From positions 1 through 16,160 of the forward strand of contig JAGWTL010000024.1 of the NCBI GenBank assembly GCA_028869035.1: 16,160 bases of DNA, written 5' to 3'. The position numbers and the translations under genes were made by a program. Position 1 is the first letter of the stretch. Each line of letters starts with the position of its first letter. Below the pieces are notes generated by a model. The model ran no database searches. It was not told where the DNA came from and worked only from the letters and a program-made list of their open reading frames with translations. Positions 1-6,516 of this stretch are shown in pieces. This DNA comes from Burkholderiales bacterium. GTDB taxonomy: Bacteria > Pseudomonadota > Gammaproteobacteria > Burkholderiales > Burkholderiaceae_C.

Positions 1-1186
1 TCTTCTGCGGGGCGTCGTCGATCATCTCCACCACGCTGCCGGGCAGGCCCAGCTCGCCCATCAGGTCCACCAGTTCCTTGATCTTGGGCGCGATGTCGGC
101 CTTGGCCGCGCCGGAGAACTCCACCAGCAGCACGGCCTCGGGCTTGCCGCCCTTGATGGCGGACGAGAGCGCGGTGCGTATGGTGGGCGCGAAGGCCGGG
201 TTCTTCAGGGAGAGCTCGATCATGGTGCGGTCGACCAGCTCCACCGCCGTGAGCGCCCCGCCCTGCATGTGTTGGCCCAGCTTGACGATGTGCTGGGCGC
301 TGTCCATGGCCTGGTAGAAGCTGGGGAAGTTCACCACACCCAGCACCTTGGCGCGCGGCAGTTCGCTCAACTGCAGGCACAGCGAGCGCGTGAGCGCCAG
401 CGTGCCTTCGCTGCCCACCAGCAGGTGCGCGAGGTTGACCGAGCCGTCGCTCGTGTACGGTTTCTCGTTCTGGTTGTGGAAGATGTCCAGGTTGTAGCCG
501 GCCACGCGGCGCAGCACCTTGGGCCAGCGGGCCTCGATCTGGTCGCGGTGCAGGCCGGCCAGGCCGCGCACGAAGTCCCCGATCTGCCTCACACGGCCGC
601 TGGCGGCATCGAAACGGCCGAAGTCCAGCAAGTCACCATCGGCCAGCCAGGCCTGGGCGCCGATGACGTTATGCACCATATTGCCGTAGGCGATGGAGCG
701 GCTGCCGCAGGAGTTGTTGCCGGCCATGCCGCCCAGCGTGGCCTGCGCGCCGGTAGACACGTCCACCGGGTACCAGAGGCCGTGTTTTTTCAGATCGGCG
801 TTCAGGTGATCCAGCACCAGGCCGGGTTCGACCCGCGCCGTGCGCTGCCCGACATTGACGTCGAGGATCCTGCGCATGTGTTTGCTGTGGTCGATGACCA
901 GCCCCGCGCCCACCGTCTGGCCGCACTGGCTGGTGCCGCCGCCGCGCGGCACGATGGGCACCTTGAGATCACGGCAGATGTCGATGGCCATGCGCACGTC
1001 AGCGGCCTCGCGCGGCAGGAACACCCCCAGGGGCATGGCCTGGTAGATGGAAGCATCGGTGGCGTAACGGCCGCGGTCGGCCGGACTGAACAGCACCTCG
1101 CCTTTGGTCTCGGCGCGCAGGCGCGCGGCCAGGCGGCCGGCGACTTCGTTGCCGAGGCGGGAGACGGTTTCGTAGATTTGGTTCAT
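1..1186 (-). CDS. FAD-linked oxidoreductase (glycolate oxidase GlcD / D-lactate dehydrogenase type), N-terminal part, truncated by window edge
   Basis: The open frame starts at ATG 1186 and is still open at base 2, giving 395 residues with no stop. Residues about 45-190 form a PCMH-type FAD-binding domain: the pyrophosphate loop PRGGGTSQCGQ lies at 80-90 and the second flavin motif LGGMAGNNSCGSRS at 151-164. The motif GSEGTLA at 258-264 marks the FAD-oxidase C-terminal domain. Members of this family oxidise D-2-hydroxyacids such as glycolate, D-lactate or D-2-hydroxyglutarate to 2-oxoacids, passing electrons to the respiratory chain. Many relatives in Burkholderiales continue into an Fe-S (CCG-domain) half of about 1000 residues in total, which cannot be seen here. 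It lies downstream of the GntR gene on the same strand, separated by a palindromic repeat, and no clear Shine-Dalgarno precedes the ATG. With the divergent aminotransferase, a glycolate-to-glyoxylate role is plausible but inferred. Confidence 0.85.
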   Translation of the reverse strand, partial: MNQIYETVSRLGNEVAGRLAARLRAETKGEVLFSPADRGRYATDASIYQAMPLGVFLPREAADVRMAIDICRDLKVPIVPRGGGTSQCGQTVGAGLVIDHSKHMRRILDVNVGQRTARVEPGLVLDHLNADLKKHGLWYPVDVSTGAQATLGGMAGNNSCGSRSIAYGNMVHNVIGAQAWLADGDLLDFGRFDAASGRVRQIGDFVRGLAGLHRDQIEARWPKVLRRVAGYNLDIFHNQNEKPYTSDGSVNLAHLLVGSEGTLALTRSLCLQLSELPRAKVLGVVNFPSFYQAMDSAQHIVKLGQHMQGGALTAVELVDRTMIELSLKNPAFAPTIRTALSSAIKGGKPEAVLLVEFSGAAKADIAPKIKELVDLMGELGLPGSVVEMIDDAPQK

Positions 1187-1204
1187 CGCAGGAATCGGAT
1201 TTAT

Positions 1205-1292
1205 CCCCTCTCCCCCTGGGAGAGGGTTAGGGTGAGGGCAAGGCCAGCCACGGTGCAGCCCTCACCCCTGCCCTCTCCCAGAGGGAGAGGGG
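1205..1292. repeat. Palindromic intergenic repeat with CCCTCTCCC/GGGAGAGGG arms
   Basis: The left part (1205-1239) reads C4-TCTCC then CTGGGAGAGGG and TTAGGGTGAGGGC. The right part (1259-1292) reads CCCTCACCCCTGCCCTCTCCC then AGAGGGAGAGGGG. The two halves are nearly reverse complements around a loop of about 20 bases, and each half is itself a small hairpin. This family of GGGAGAGGG/CCCTCTCCC repeats is, as I recall, scattered through many proteobacterial genomes. The right arm overlaps the 3' end of the GntR reading frame and contains its stop codon. It could form a transcript hairpin between the GntR and FAD-oxidase genes. No poly-T follows, so it is not a canonical terminator. Confidence 0.85.
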
Positions 1293-1966
1293 ATTGAAGA
1301 GGAGGCTGTCGCGGTGCGCATCTGTTCAATCACCACGTCACGCTTGTGGCCCAGATGGGCGACGAGTTCGGCGCGCAGAGCCGCACTGTCGCGTTTTTGC
1401 AGGGCCTCGATCATGCGGTCGTGCTCCTGCATGGCGCGTGTCCATTTCTCGCCGTCCTGGTTGGAGCGGAAGCGCAGGGCCTGCAGGCGGGCGTTGACCT
1501 GGTTGTAGGTGGCGGTCAGCACGGGGTTGCGCGCCGCGGCGTTGAAAGCGCGGTGGATGGCGGCGTTGAGCCGGTAATAGGCCGAGAGGTCGCGCCGCGT
1601 GTAGGCGGCCTTCATCTCGTAATGCATGGCCTCGATCTCGGTCAGCTCCTCGGGCGTGATGCGCTGGGCCGCCAGCTCGCCGGACAGGCCTTCCAGGCCG
1701 GCCATGACCTCGAAGGTATTGAGGATGTCGTCTTCACCCAGTTGCACGGCGATGGCGCCGCGGTTGGGCAGCAGTTCCACCAGGCCCTCGGCAGCCAGGG
1801 TCTTGATGGCTTCGCGCAGGGGCGTGCGCGAGACCTTCATCTGCTCGCACAGTTCGCGCTCGTTGAGCTTGGCGCCGGGCGCGATCCGCCCCTCCACCAG
1901 CAGCTGGCGCAGGCGCTGGGTCACCTGCCCGTGCAGGGCCGTGGGCATGCTCAGGATTTCAGCCAT
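1262..1966 (-). CDS. GntR-family transcriptional regulator, FCD (FadR-like) subfamily
   Basis: This 234-residue protein has an N-terminal winged helix-turn-helix (about 10-76). Its core, ERELCEQMKVSRTPLREAI (36-54) followed by LAAEGLVELLPNRGAIAV, is the GntR signature. Residues about 80-215 form an all-helical FCD effector domain; N134, H138, H182 and H204 sit where this family binds a metal and usually a small carboxylic acid. The start at ATG 1966 gives a normal N-terminus. It is divergent from the aminotransferase gene and upstream of the FAD oxidase, so it probably controls both as a ligand-relieved repressor (inference). One candidate operator lies 10 bases upstream of its start. Oddity: residues about 226-234 (PSPSGRGQG) and the stop are encoded by the palindromic repeat, so the native C-terminus appears to have been replaced or extended. 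The effector is unknown. Confidence 0.92.
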   Translation of the reverse strand: MAEILSMPTALHGQVTQRLRQLLVEGRIAPGAKLNERELCEQMKVSRTPLREAIKTLAAEGLVELLPNRGAIAVQLGEDDILNTFEVMAGLEGLSGELAAQRITPEELTEIEAMHYEMKAAYTRRDLSAYYRLNAAIHRAFNAAARNPVLTATYNQVNARLQALRFRSNQDGEKWTRAMQEHDRMIEALQKRDSAALRAELVAHLGHKRDVVIEQMRTATASSSIPSPSGRGQG

Positions 1967-1975
1967 GGTTATGCT

Positions 1976-2047
1976 TTGTATTCAAAAAAATAGTGATTTC
2001 TGGCGATTTTAGGGTCTTTATGGTTGACAAACAAATTTTGTATGCAA
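1976..2047. promoter_or_regulatory. Candidate paired GntR operators in the divergent promoter region
   Basis: TTGTATTCAA (1976-1985) and TTGTATGCAA (2038-2047) are near-identical imperfect palindromes. They sit within longer matches TTTGTATTCAAA and TTTGTATGCAAA, with centres 62 bp apart, close to six helical turns. They resemble the TNGTATACNA-type sites bound by several FCD-subfamily GntR repressors. The first lies just upstream of the GntR start, which fits autoregulation. The second lies 33 bp upstream of the aminotransferase ATG. A TTGACA hexamer is at 2024-2029, but no well-spaced -10 was found for it. The stretch is strikingly AT-rich beside its GC-rich neighbours. Binding is inferred. 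Confidence 0.6.
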
Positions 2048-2079
2048 AAAATGCGTCTATTCTTTTTCTCTTATACGCT

Positions 2080-3315
2080 ATGCTGAGCACTGACTTCCAC
2101 CCCACCGGCCGCCATTTCCTCCAGATTCCGGGACCCTCCCCCGTGCCGGAGCGCGTGCTGCGCGCCATGAGCCTGCCCACCATCGACCACCGCGGCCCCG
2201 AATTCGGCGTGCTCGGGCTGAAAGTGCTGGCCGACATGCAGAAGATTTTCCAGACCAGGCACCCGGTCGTCATCTACCCGGCCTCGGGCACCGGCGCCTG
2301 GGAAGCCGCGCTGAGCAACACGCTCTCCCCGGGTGACCACGTGCTCATGTACGAAACCGGCCACTTCGCTTTCCTCTGGAACCGCCTGGCCACGCGCCTG
2401 GGCCTCAAGGCCGAGGTCATCGCCCTGCCCGGCACCGACAACGGCGTGCCGGTCAGTTGGCGCCGCGGCGTGTCGGCCGAGCTGATCGAACAGCGCCTGA
2501 AGGCCGACACCGGCCACAGCATCAAGGCCGTCTGTGTGGTGCACAACGAAACCTCCACGGGCGCGACCAGCAACATCGCCGCCGTGCGCCGCGCCATCGA
2601 CGCGGCCAGGCACCCGGCCCTGCTGCTGGTGGACACCATCTCGGGCCTGGCCGGGGCCGACTACCGCCACGACGACTGGGGCGTGGACGTTTCCATCAGC
2701 GGCTCGCAAAAGGGCCTGATGCTGCCGCCAGGCATGAGCTTCAACGCCGTCTCGCCCAAGGCCGTCGAGGCCAGCAAAACCGCCAAGCTGCCGCGCAGCT
2801 TCTGGGCCTGGGACGAGATCATCGAGATGAACAGATCAGGTTACTGGCCCTACACGCCCAACACCAACCTCATGTACGGCCTGAGCGAGTCGGCCGACAT
2901 GATCCTGGGCCAGGGCCTGGATGCCGTGCTGGCACGCCACCAGCGCTGGGCCGCGGGCGTGCGCGCCGCAGTGAACGCCTGGGGCCTGCCCATCCAGTGC
3001 GCCGATGCCGGTGTTTATTCACCCATCCTGACCGGCGTGATGACACCCGAGGGCGTGGACGCCGACGCCATCCGCAAGATCATCTACGAGCGCTTCGACT
3101 GCTCGCTGGGCACGGGCCTGGGCAAGGTCAAGGGCCGTATGTTCCGCATCGGCCACCTGGGTGACAGCAACGACCTCACGCTGATCGGCACCGTGGCCGC
3201 CTGCGAGATGGGCCTGAAGCTCGGCGGCGTCAGGCTGGCCGGCTCGGGCGTGCAGGCCATCATGGACTACTACGCCGGCCACCCGGCGGCCGTGCCCCAG
3301 CGCAAGGCGGCCTGA
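2080..3315 (+). CDS. Class V pyridoxal-phosphate aminotransferase (serine/alanine-glyoxylate aminotransferase type)
   Basis: The 411-residue protein is a fold-type I, class V aminotransferase of the serine-glyoxylate/alanine-glyoxylate family. Visible motifs are FLQIPGPSPVP (13-23), the cofactor loop YPASGTGAWEAAL (66-78), HNETSTG (155-161), the PLP-ring aspartate in LLLVDTISG (D185), the Schiff-base lysine in SISGSQKGLMLPPG (K211), and FRIGH (355-359). The family transfers an amino group from serine, alanine or aspartate to glyoxylate, making glycine. ATG 2080 is preferred over earlier in-frame codons because homology begins at LSTDFHPTGRHFLQIPGP and the earlier codons cross the operator region. 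No Shine-Dalgarno precedes it, so a very short leader or leaderless start is possible. It heads a plus-strand run with the Bug receptor 41 bp downstream. The amino donor cannot be assigned from sequence; the beta-hydroxyaspartate-cycle enzyme BhcA is related, but its partner genes are absent. Confidence 0.9.
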   Translation: MLSTDFHPTGRHFLQIPGPSPVPERVLRAMSLPTIDHRGPEFGVLGLKVLADMQKIFQTRHPVVIYPASGTGAWEAALSNTLSPGDHVLMYETGHFAFLWNRLATRLGLKAEVIALPGTDNGVPVSWRRGVSAELIEQRLKADTGHSIKAVCVVHNETSTGATSNIAAVRRAIDAARHPALLLVDTISGLAGADYRHDDWGVDVSISGSQKGLMLPPGMSFNAVSPKAVEASKTAKLPRSFWAWDEIIEMNRSGYWPYTPNTNLMYGLSESADMILGQGLDAVLARHQRWAAGVRAAVNAWGLPIQCADAGVYSPILTGVMTPEGVDADAIRKIIYERFDCSLGTGLGKVKGRMFRIGHLGDSNDLTLIGTVAACEMGLKLGGVRLAGSGVQAIMDYYAGHPAAVPQRKAA

Positions 3316-3356
3316 GCAACGTCAAGAGTTTCTACAACGACCTGAGGAGACATACC

Positions 3357-4325
3357 ATGAAACGCAGAACCTTTGTCACAGCCACCGCCGCCACGCTGGC
3401 CGCCCCCATGATCAAGGCGCAGACCCTGCCCGGCGGGCCGGTCCGCATCATCGTGGGTTTCGCCCCGGGCGGCGGCACCGACGTGCTGGCCCGCATCGTC
3501 GGTCAGAAGCTGCAGACCCTGTGGAACACCACCATCGTGATCGAGAACAAGGCGGGCGCCTCCGGCGTGATCGCGGCTGACTATGTGGCCAAGGCCCCGG
3601 CCGACGGCAACACCCTGATGATGGCCCACATCAACAGCCACGCCCTGGCCCCCGGCCTCATGCCCAAGCTGGGCTACGTGGTGGAGCGCGACTTCACGCC
3701 GCTGACCCTGGTGGGCGTCACGCCCAATCTGCTGATCGCCAACACCGACCTGCCGGCCAGGACCGTGGCCGACGTGGTGGCGCACTGCAAGGCGCAGCCG
3801 GGCAAGGTGAGCTTCGGCTCGGCCGGCCAGGGCTCGGCCCAGCACCTGGCCATGGAGTCCTTCAAGCTCGCTGCCGGCGTGGACGCGCTGCACGTCCCCT
3901 ACAAGGGCTCAGGCCCCATGCTGGTCGATCTGATCGGCGGCCAGATCCAGTACTCCTTTGACACCATGACGGCGGCCACCCCGCACGTCAAGAGCGGCAA
4001 GGTGCGCGCCATCGCACAGACACGCGCCAAACGCGCCTCGGGCCACCCGACGGTGCCGACCATGATCGAGGCCGGCTTCCCCGGTTTCGAAGCCACCACC
4101 TGGTATGGCTTGGTGGGCCCGGGCAAGCTGCCCTCGGCCATGGCCCAGCGCATGAACGAAGACATCAACAGGGTCTTGGCCATGTCCGATGTGAAGGAAA
4201 AGCTGGACCAGTACGGCGCCGAGGACGGCGGCGGTACAGCCCAGCAGTTTGCCGATTTCATCCGAACGGAGAAGCTGAAGTGGAGCAAGGTGATCAAGGA
4301 CGCGAAGGTCACGGTAGAGAGTTGA
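3357..4325 (+). CDS. Bug-family periplasmic solute receptor (TctC-like, tripartite tricarboxylate transporter)
   Basis: A 322-residue extracytoplasmic solute-binding protein. The N-terminus MKRRTFVTATAATLAAP resembles a Tat signal with twin arginines, cut near the AQT at residues 21-23. The mature part begins with GGPVRIIVGFAPGGGTDVLAR, the family hallmark, followed by IENKAGASGVIAADYVAKAPADG and the ligand-loop region FGSAGQGSAQHLA. Bug receptors bind small carboxylates or amides in the periplasm. A good Shine-Dalgarno (GAGGAGA, 3344-3350) lies 6 bases before the ATG. No TctA or TctB membrane genes are in the window, so it is an orphan receptor here, as is common in Burkholderiales; it may use a distant permease or act as a sensor. 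Its place between the aminotransferase and CoA-transferase genes suggests that it captures the pathway substrate (inference). Confidence 0.93.
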   Translation: MKRRTFVTATAATLAAPMIKAQTLPGGPVRIIVGFAPGGGTDVLARIVGQKLQTLWNTTIVIENKAGASGVIAADYVAKAPADGNTLMMAHINSHALAPGLMPKLGYVVERDFTPLTLVGVTPNLLIANTDLPARTVADVVAHCKAQPGKVSFGSAGQGSAQHLAMESFKLAAGVDALHVPYKGSGPMLVDLIGGQIQYSFDTMTAATPHVKSGKVRAIAQTRAKRASGHPTVPTMIEAGFPGFEATTWYGLVGPGKLPSAMAQRMNEDINRVLAMSDVKEKLDQYGAEDGGGTAQQFADFIRTEKLKWSKVIKDAKVTVES

Positions 4326-4334
4326 CCCCCTTTG

Positions 4335-4357
4335 GTTGCCGCACGATGTGCGGCAAC
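4335..4357 (+). repeat. Perfect 10-bp hairpin after the receptor gene
   Basis: Arms GTTGCCGCAC (4335-4344) and GTGCGGCAAC (4348-4357) are exact reverse complements around a 3-base loop. The hairpin begins 10 bp after the Bug stop codon. It is followed by CCTCCCCCC rather than a T run, so it is more likely an mRNA 3'-end stabiliser or attenuation structure than an efficient intrinsic terminator. Confidence 0.75.
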
Positions 4358-4361
4358 CCTC

Positions 4362-4414
4362 CCCCCTTGCAGGGGGCGACGCCAGTGGCCCGGCAAAGCC
4401 GGTTCCACGGCGTC
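4362..4414. repeat. Palindromic intergenic repeat, GACGCC...CCGGC-AAA-GCCGG...GGCGTC type
   Basis: Two nested structures are visible. CCCCCT (4362-4367) pairs with AGGGGG (4371-4376). GACGCC-A-GTGG (4378-4388) pairs with CCAC-GGCGTC (4405-4414), enclosing CCGGC-AAA-GCCGG (4390-4402). I recall the same GACGCCAGTGG/CGGCAAAGCCGG pattern from intergenic regions of comamonad genomes, which supports the taxonomic placement; I could not search. It fills most of the 131-bp gap between the receptor and crotonase genes, inside an otherwise continuous operon. Confidence 0.7.
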
Positions 4415-4456
4415 CCTCGATTTGAACCCCGCCGCACTCTATCTTCTGTTTCCACC

Positions 4457-5248
4457 ATGAACGAATCAGGCCAGGTCACCCTGCGCATCGAGGCCGGCGT
4501 GGCCTCGGTGCTTTTTGATCGTCCCCAGACGCGCAATGCGATGACCTGGGCCATGTACGAACAGCTGATGGCCATCTGCCGACAACTGCGTGAGGACCGC
4601 TCCGTGCGTGTCGTCACTTTCCGCGGCGCGGGGGGTGAGGCCTTCGTCGCCGGCACCGACATCGCGCAGTTCCAGAACTTTCGTTCCGGCCCACAGGGCG
4701 GCGAAGACGGCGTGGCTTACGAGCAGAAGATTGACGCGTGCATGGAGCTGCTGGGCAACCTGCCCATGCCCACGGTGGCCGTGGTCGAGGGCTGGTGCGT
4801 GGGCGGCGGCTTGGCCATCGCCACGGGCTGCGACTTCCGGCTCGCCACACCCGCATCGAAATTCGGCGCGCCCATCGCCAGGACCCTGGGCAACTGCCTG
4901 TCCATGGCCAACCTGGCCCGCCTGAGCGCGGCCTTCGGCACGCAGCGCCTGCGGCGCATCCTGCTGCTGGCGGAGATGATCAGCGCCGACGAGGCCCTGG
5001 CCTGCGGCTATCTGCAGGAGGTCTGCGCCCCCACCGAGATCGATGCGGCCCTGCAGCGCCTGACAGGCAAGCTCGCCGCCCTGGCCCCGGTGACACAGCG
5101 CGTGAGCAGGGAGGGCCTGCGCCGCCTGACGGTGCACAGCCTGCCCGCCGATGCAGACCTGATCCGCGCGGCCTATGGCAGTGCGGACTTCCGCGAAGGC
5201 ATCGCCGCCTTCGTCGAGAAACGGCCCCCGGCCTGGAAAGGACAGTGA
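4457..5248 (+). CDS. Crotonase-fold (enoyl-CoA hydratase/isomerase family) protein lacking both hydratase glutamates
   Basis: The 263-residue protein has the crotonase fold: VASVLFDRPQTRNAMTWAMY (15-34), the first oxyanion-hole segment AFVAGTDIAQF (62-72) and the second, EGWCVGGGLAIATGCDFRLA (111-130). In rat enoyl-CoA hydratase the catalytic glutamates lie in GGGCELA (E144) and GQPEI (E164). The matching positions here read GGGLAIA (Ala120) and GAPIA (Ile140), so neither acid is present. CoA binding and an oxyanion hole are retained, but classical hydration is unlikely; isomerase, hydrolase, lyase or another activity is possible. The start at ATG 4457 is chosen because homology begins there and upstream in-frame codons run through the repeat. 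No strong Shine-Dalgarno is seen. Its stop overlaps the CoA-transferase start by one base, so the two products probably act in consecutive steps. Confidence 0.88.
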   Translation: MNESGQVTLRIEAGVASVLFDRPQTRNAMTWAMYEQLMAICRQLREDRSVRVVTFRGAGGEAFVAGTDIAQFQNFRSGPQGGEDGVAYEQKIDACMELLGNLPMPTVAVVEGWCVGGGLAIATGCDFRLATPASKFGAPIARTLGNCLSMANLARLSAAFGTQRLRRILLLAEMISADEALACGYLQEVCAPTEIDAALQRLTGKLAALAPVTQRVSREGLRRLTVHSLPADADLIRAAYGSADFREGIAAFVEKRPPAWKGQ

Positions 5249-6456
5249 TGACTAACCAGAAAGCAGGCCCCCTGGCCGGCCTGCGCGTGCTCGAACTCAC
5301 GCAGATCATGTCGGGCCCCACCTGCGGCCAGCTGCTGGCCGACATGGGGGCCGACGTCATCAAGGTCGAGAAGCTGCCCGGCGGCGATGACGCGCGCGCC
5401 TACCGCGACCCGCTGGTCAACGGCGTCTCGGCGCCCTTCATGATGATGAACCGCAACAAGCGCGGCATCGCCATCGACCTCAAGCACGAGGACGGCCGCG
5501 CCATCCTGCTGCGCATGGTCAAGGACGCCGACGTGCTGGTGGAGAACTTCCGCGGCGGCGCCATGGACAAGCTGGGCCTGGGCTACGAGGTGCTCAAGGC
5601 AGTGAACCCCGGCCTGATCTACTGCGCCATCACGGGTTATGGCCTGGACGGTCCTTACGCAGGCAAGGGCGGCTTCGATCTGATCGCCCAGGGTTTTGCC
5701 GGGCTCATGTCCATCACGGGCGAGCCTGGCGGCGCGCCGGCCAAGAACGGCAACGCGGTCTCGGACATGAATGCCGGCATCCTGGGCGCCCTGGGCATCG
5801 TCGCGGCCTATGTGCACAAGCTCAAGACCGGCGAGGGCCAGATCGTCGATACTTCGCTCAGTGATGCGGCCCTGCAGCAGCTCTACTGGCACGCCGCCAT
5901 CTTTTTCGCCACGGGCAAGTCCAGCGCGCCCACGGGCTCGGCCCACATCCTGACCGCCCCCTACCAGGCCTTCGAGGCCAGCGACGGCTGGATCAATGTC
6001 GGCGGCGCCAACCAGGCCAACTGGGAGCGCATCGCCGAGGTGCTGGGCCACCCCGAATGGCGCGAGGACCCGCGCTTCAAGACCAACGGCGATCGCATGG
6101 CCCACCGCGAGGAACTCGTGGCGCGGATGAACACCGTGCTGCGCACGCGCACGCGCGCCGAATGGCAGGCCGCCTTTGATGCGGCCGGTGTACCGGCCGG
6201 CCCCGTGCACACCGTGGGCGAGGCCCTGAGCCACCCGCAGACCCTGGCGCGCGGCATGGTGGTGGAACTGGACCATCCCCAGGCCGGGCCAACCCGTGCC
6301 CTGGGCTGCCCCATCCACTTTTCGGCCACGCCGACCCGGATCACCCGCCCGGCCCCCCTGCTGGGCGAGCACACGCGTGAATTGCTCAAGGAGTTTGGTT
6401 TCAGCAATACACAGGTGGATGCGTTTATAGGTAATAACGCTATAGCCGAAACCTGA
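5248..6456 (+). CDS. Class III CoA-transferase (CaiB/BaiF/Frc family)
   Basis: A 402-residue family III CoA-transferase, the usual length for the group. It opens with PLAGLRVLELTQIMSGPTCGQLLADMGADVIKVEKL (8-43) and continues with NRNKRGIAIDLK (69-79), VENFRGGAMDKLGLGYE (98-114) and ITGYGLDGPYAGKGGFDLIAQ (128-148). The catalytic aspartate that forms the acyl-anhydride intermediate in formyl-CoA transferase corresponds to D173 in NAVSDMNAGILGALG. Such enzymes move CoA between carboxylic acids, for example from succinyl-CoA to oxalate, malate, mesaconate or similar acids. Start ATG 5248 overlaps the preceding stop (TGATG), implying translational coupling with the crotonase. Together they suggest a route that activates an organic acid to its CoA ester and then rearranges or cleaves it; the substrate cannot be read from sequence. 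The last 12 or so codons are AT-rich compared with the rest. Confidence 0.9.
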   Translation: MTNQKAGPLAGLRVLELTQIMSGPTCGQLLADMGADVIKVEKLPGGDDARAYRDPLVNGVSAPFMMMNRNKRGIAIDLKHEDGRAILLRMVKDADVLVENFRGGAMDKLGLGYEVLKAVNPGLIYCAITGYGLDGPYAGKGGFDLIAQGFAGLMSITGEPGGAPAKNGNAVSDMNAGILGALGIVAAYVHKLKTGEGQIVDTSLSDAALQQLYWHAAIFFATGKSSAPTGSAHILTAPYQAFEASDGWINVGGANQANWERIAEVLGHPEWREDPRFKTNGDRMAHREELVARMNTVLRTRTRAEWQAAFDAAGVPAGPVHTVGEALSHPQTLARGMVVELDHPQAGPTRALGCPIHFSATPTRITRPAPLLGEHTRELLKEFGFSNTQVDAFIGNNAIAET

Positions 6457-6516
6457 TCAATCCGCCAACATATAAGCAGTCGCAAGCCTTGGCGACGCCT
6501 CCATTAGTGAGTGCTT

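Noticed and set aside
1205..1292. Palindrome as an insertion-sequence end or attachment site
   Set aside because: No transposase or integrase is nearby, and the structure fits a short dispersed palindromic repeat.
2024..2046. TTGACA (2024-2029) with TATGCA (2041-2046) as a sigma-70 promoter
   Set aside because: The spacing is only 11 bp. The TATGCA is better explained as part of the operator-like repeat.
2080..3315. Aminotransferase as BhcA of the beta-hydroxyaspartate cycle
   Set aside because: The partner genes (bhcB, bhcC, bhcD types) are not in the window, and neighbours are a Bug receptor, crotonase and CoA-transferase instead.
4335..4357. Hairpin as an intrinsic terminator
   Set aside because: The stem is perfect, but it is followed by a C run and no T tract, and the downstream genes look like the same operon.
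5173..6372. A 399-codon minus-strand frame opposite the CoA-transferase
   Set aside because: It is an antisense shadow. The plus frame has all class III CoA-transferase motifs.
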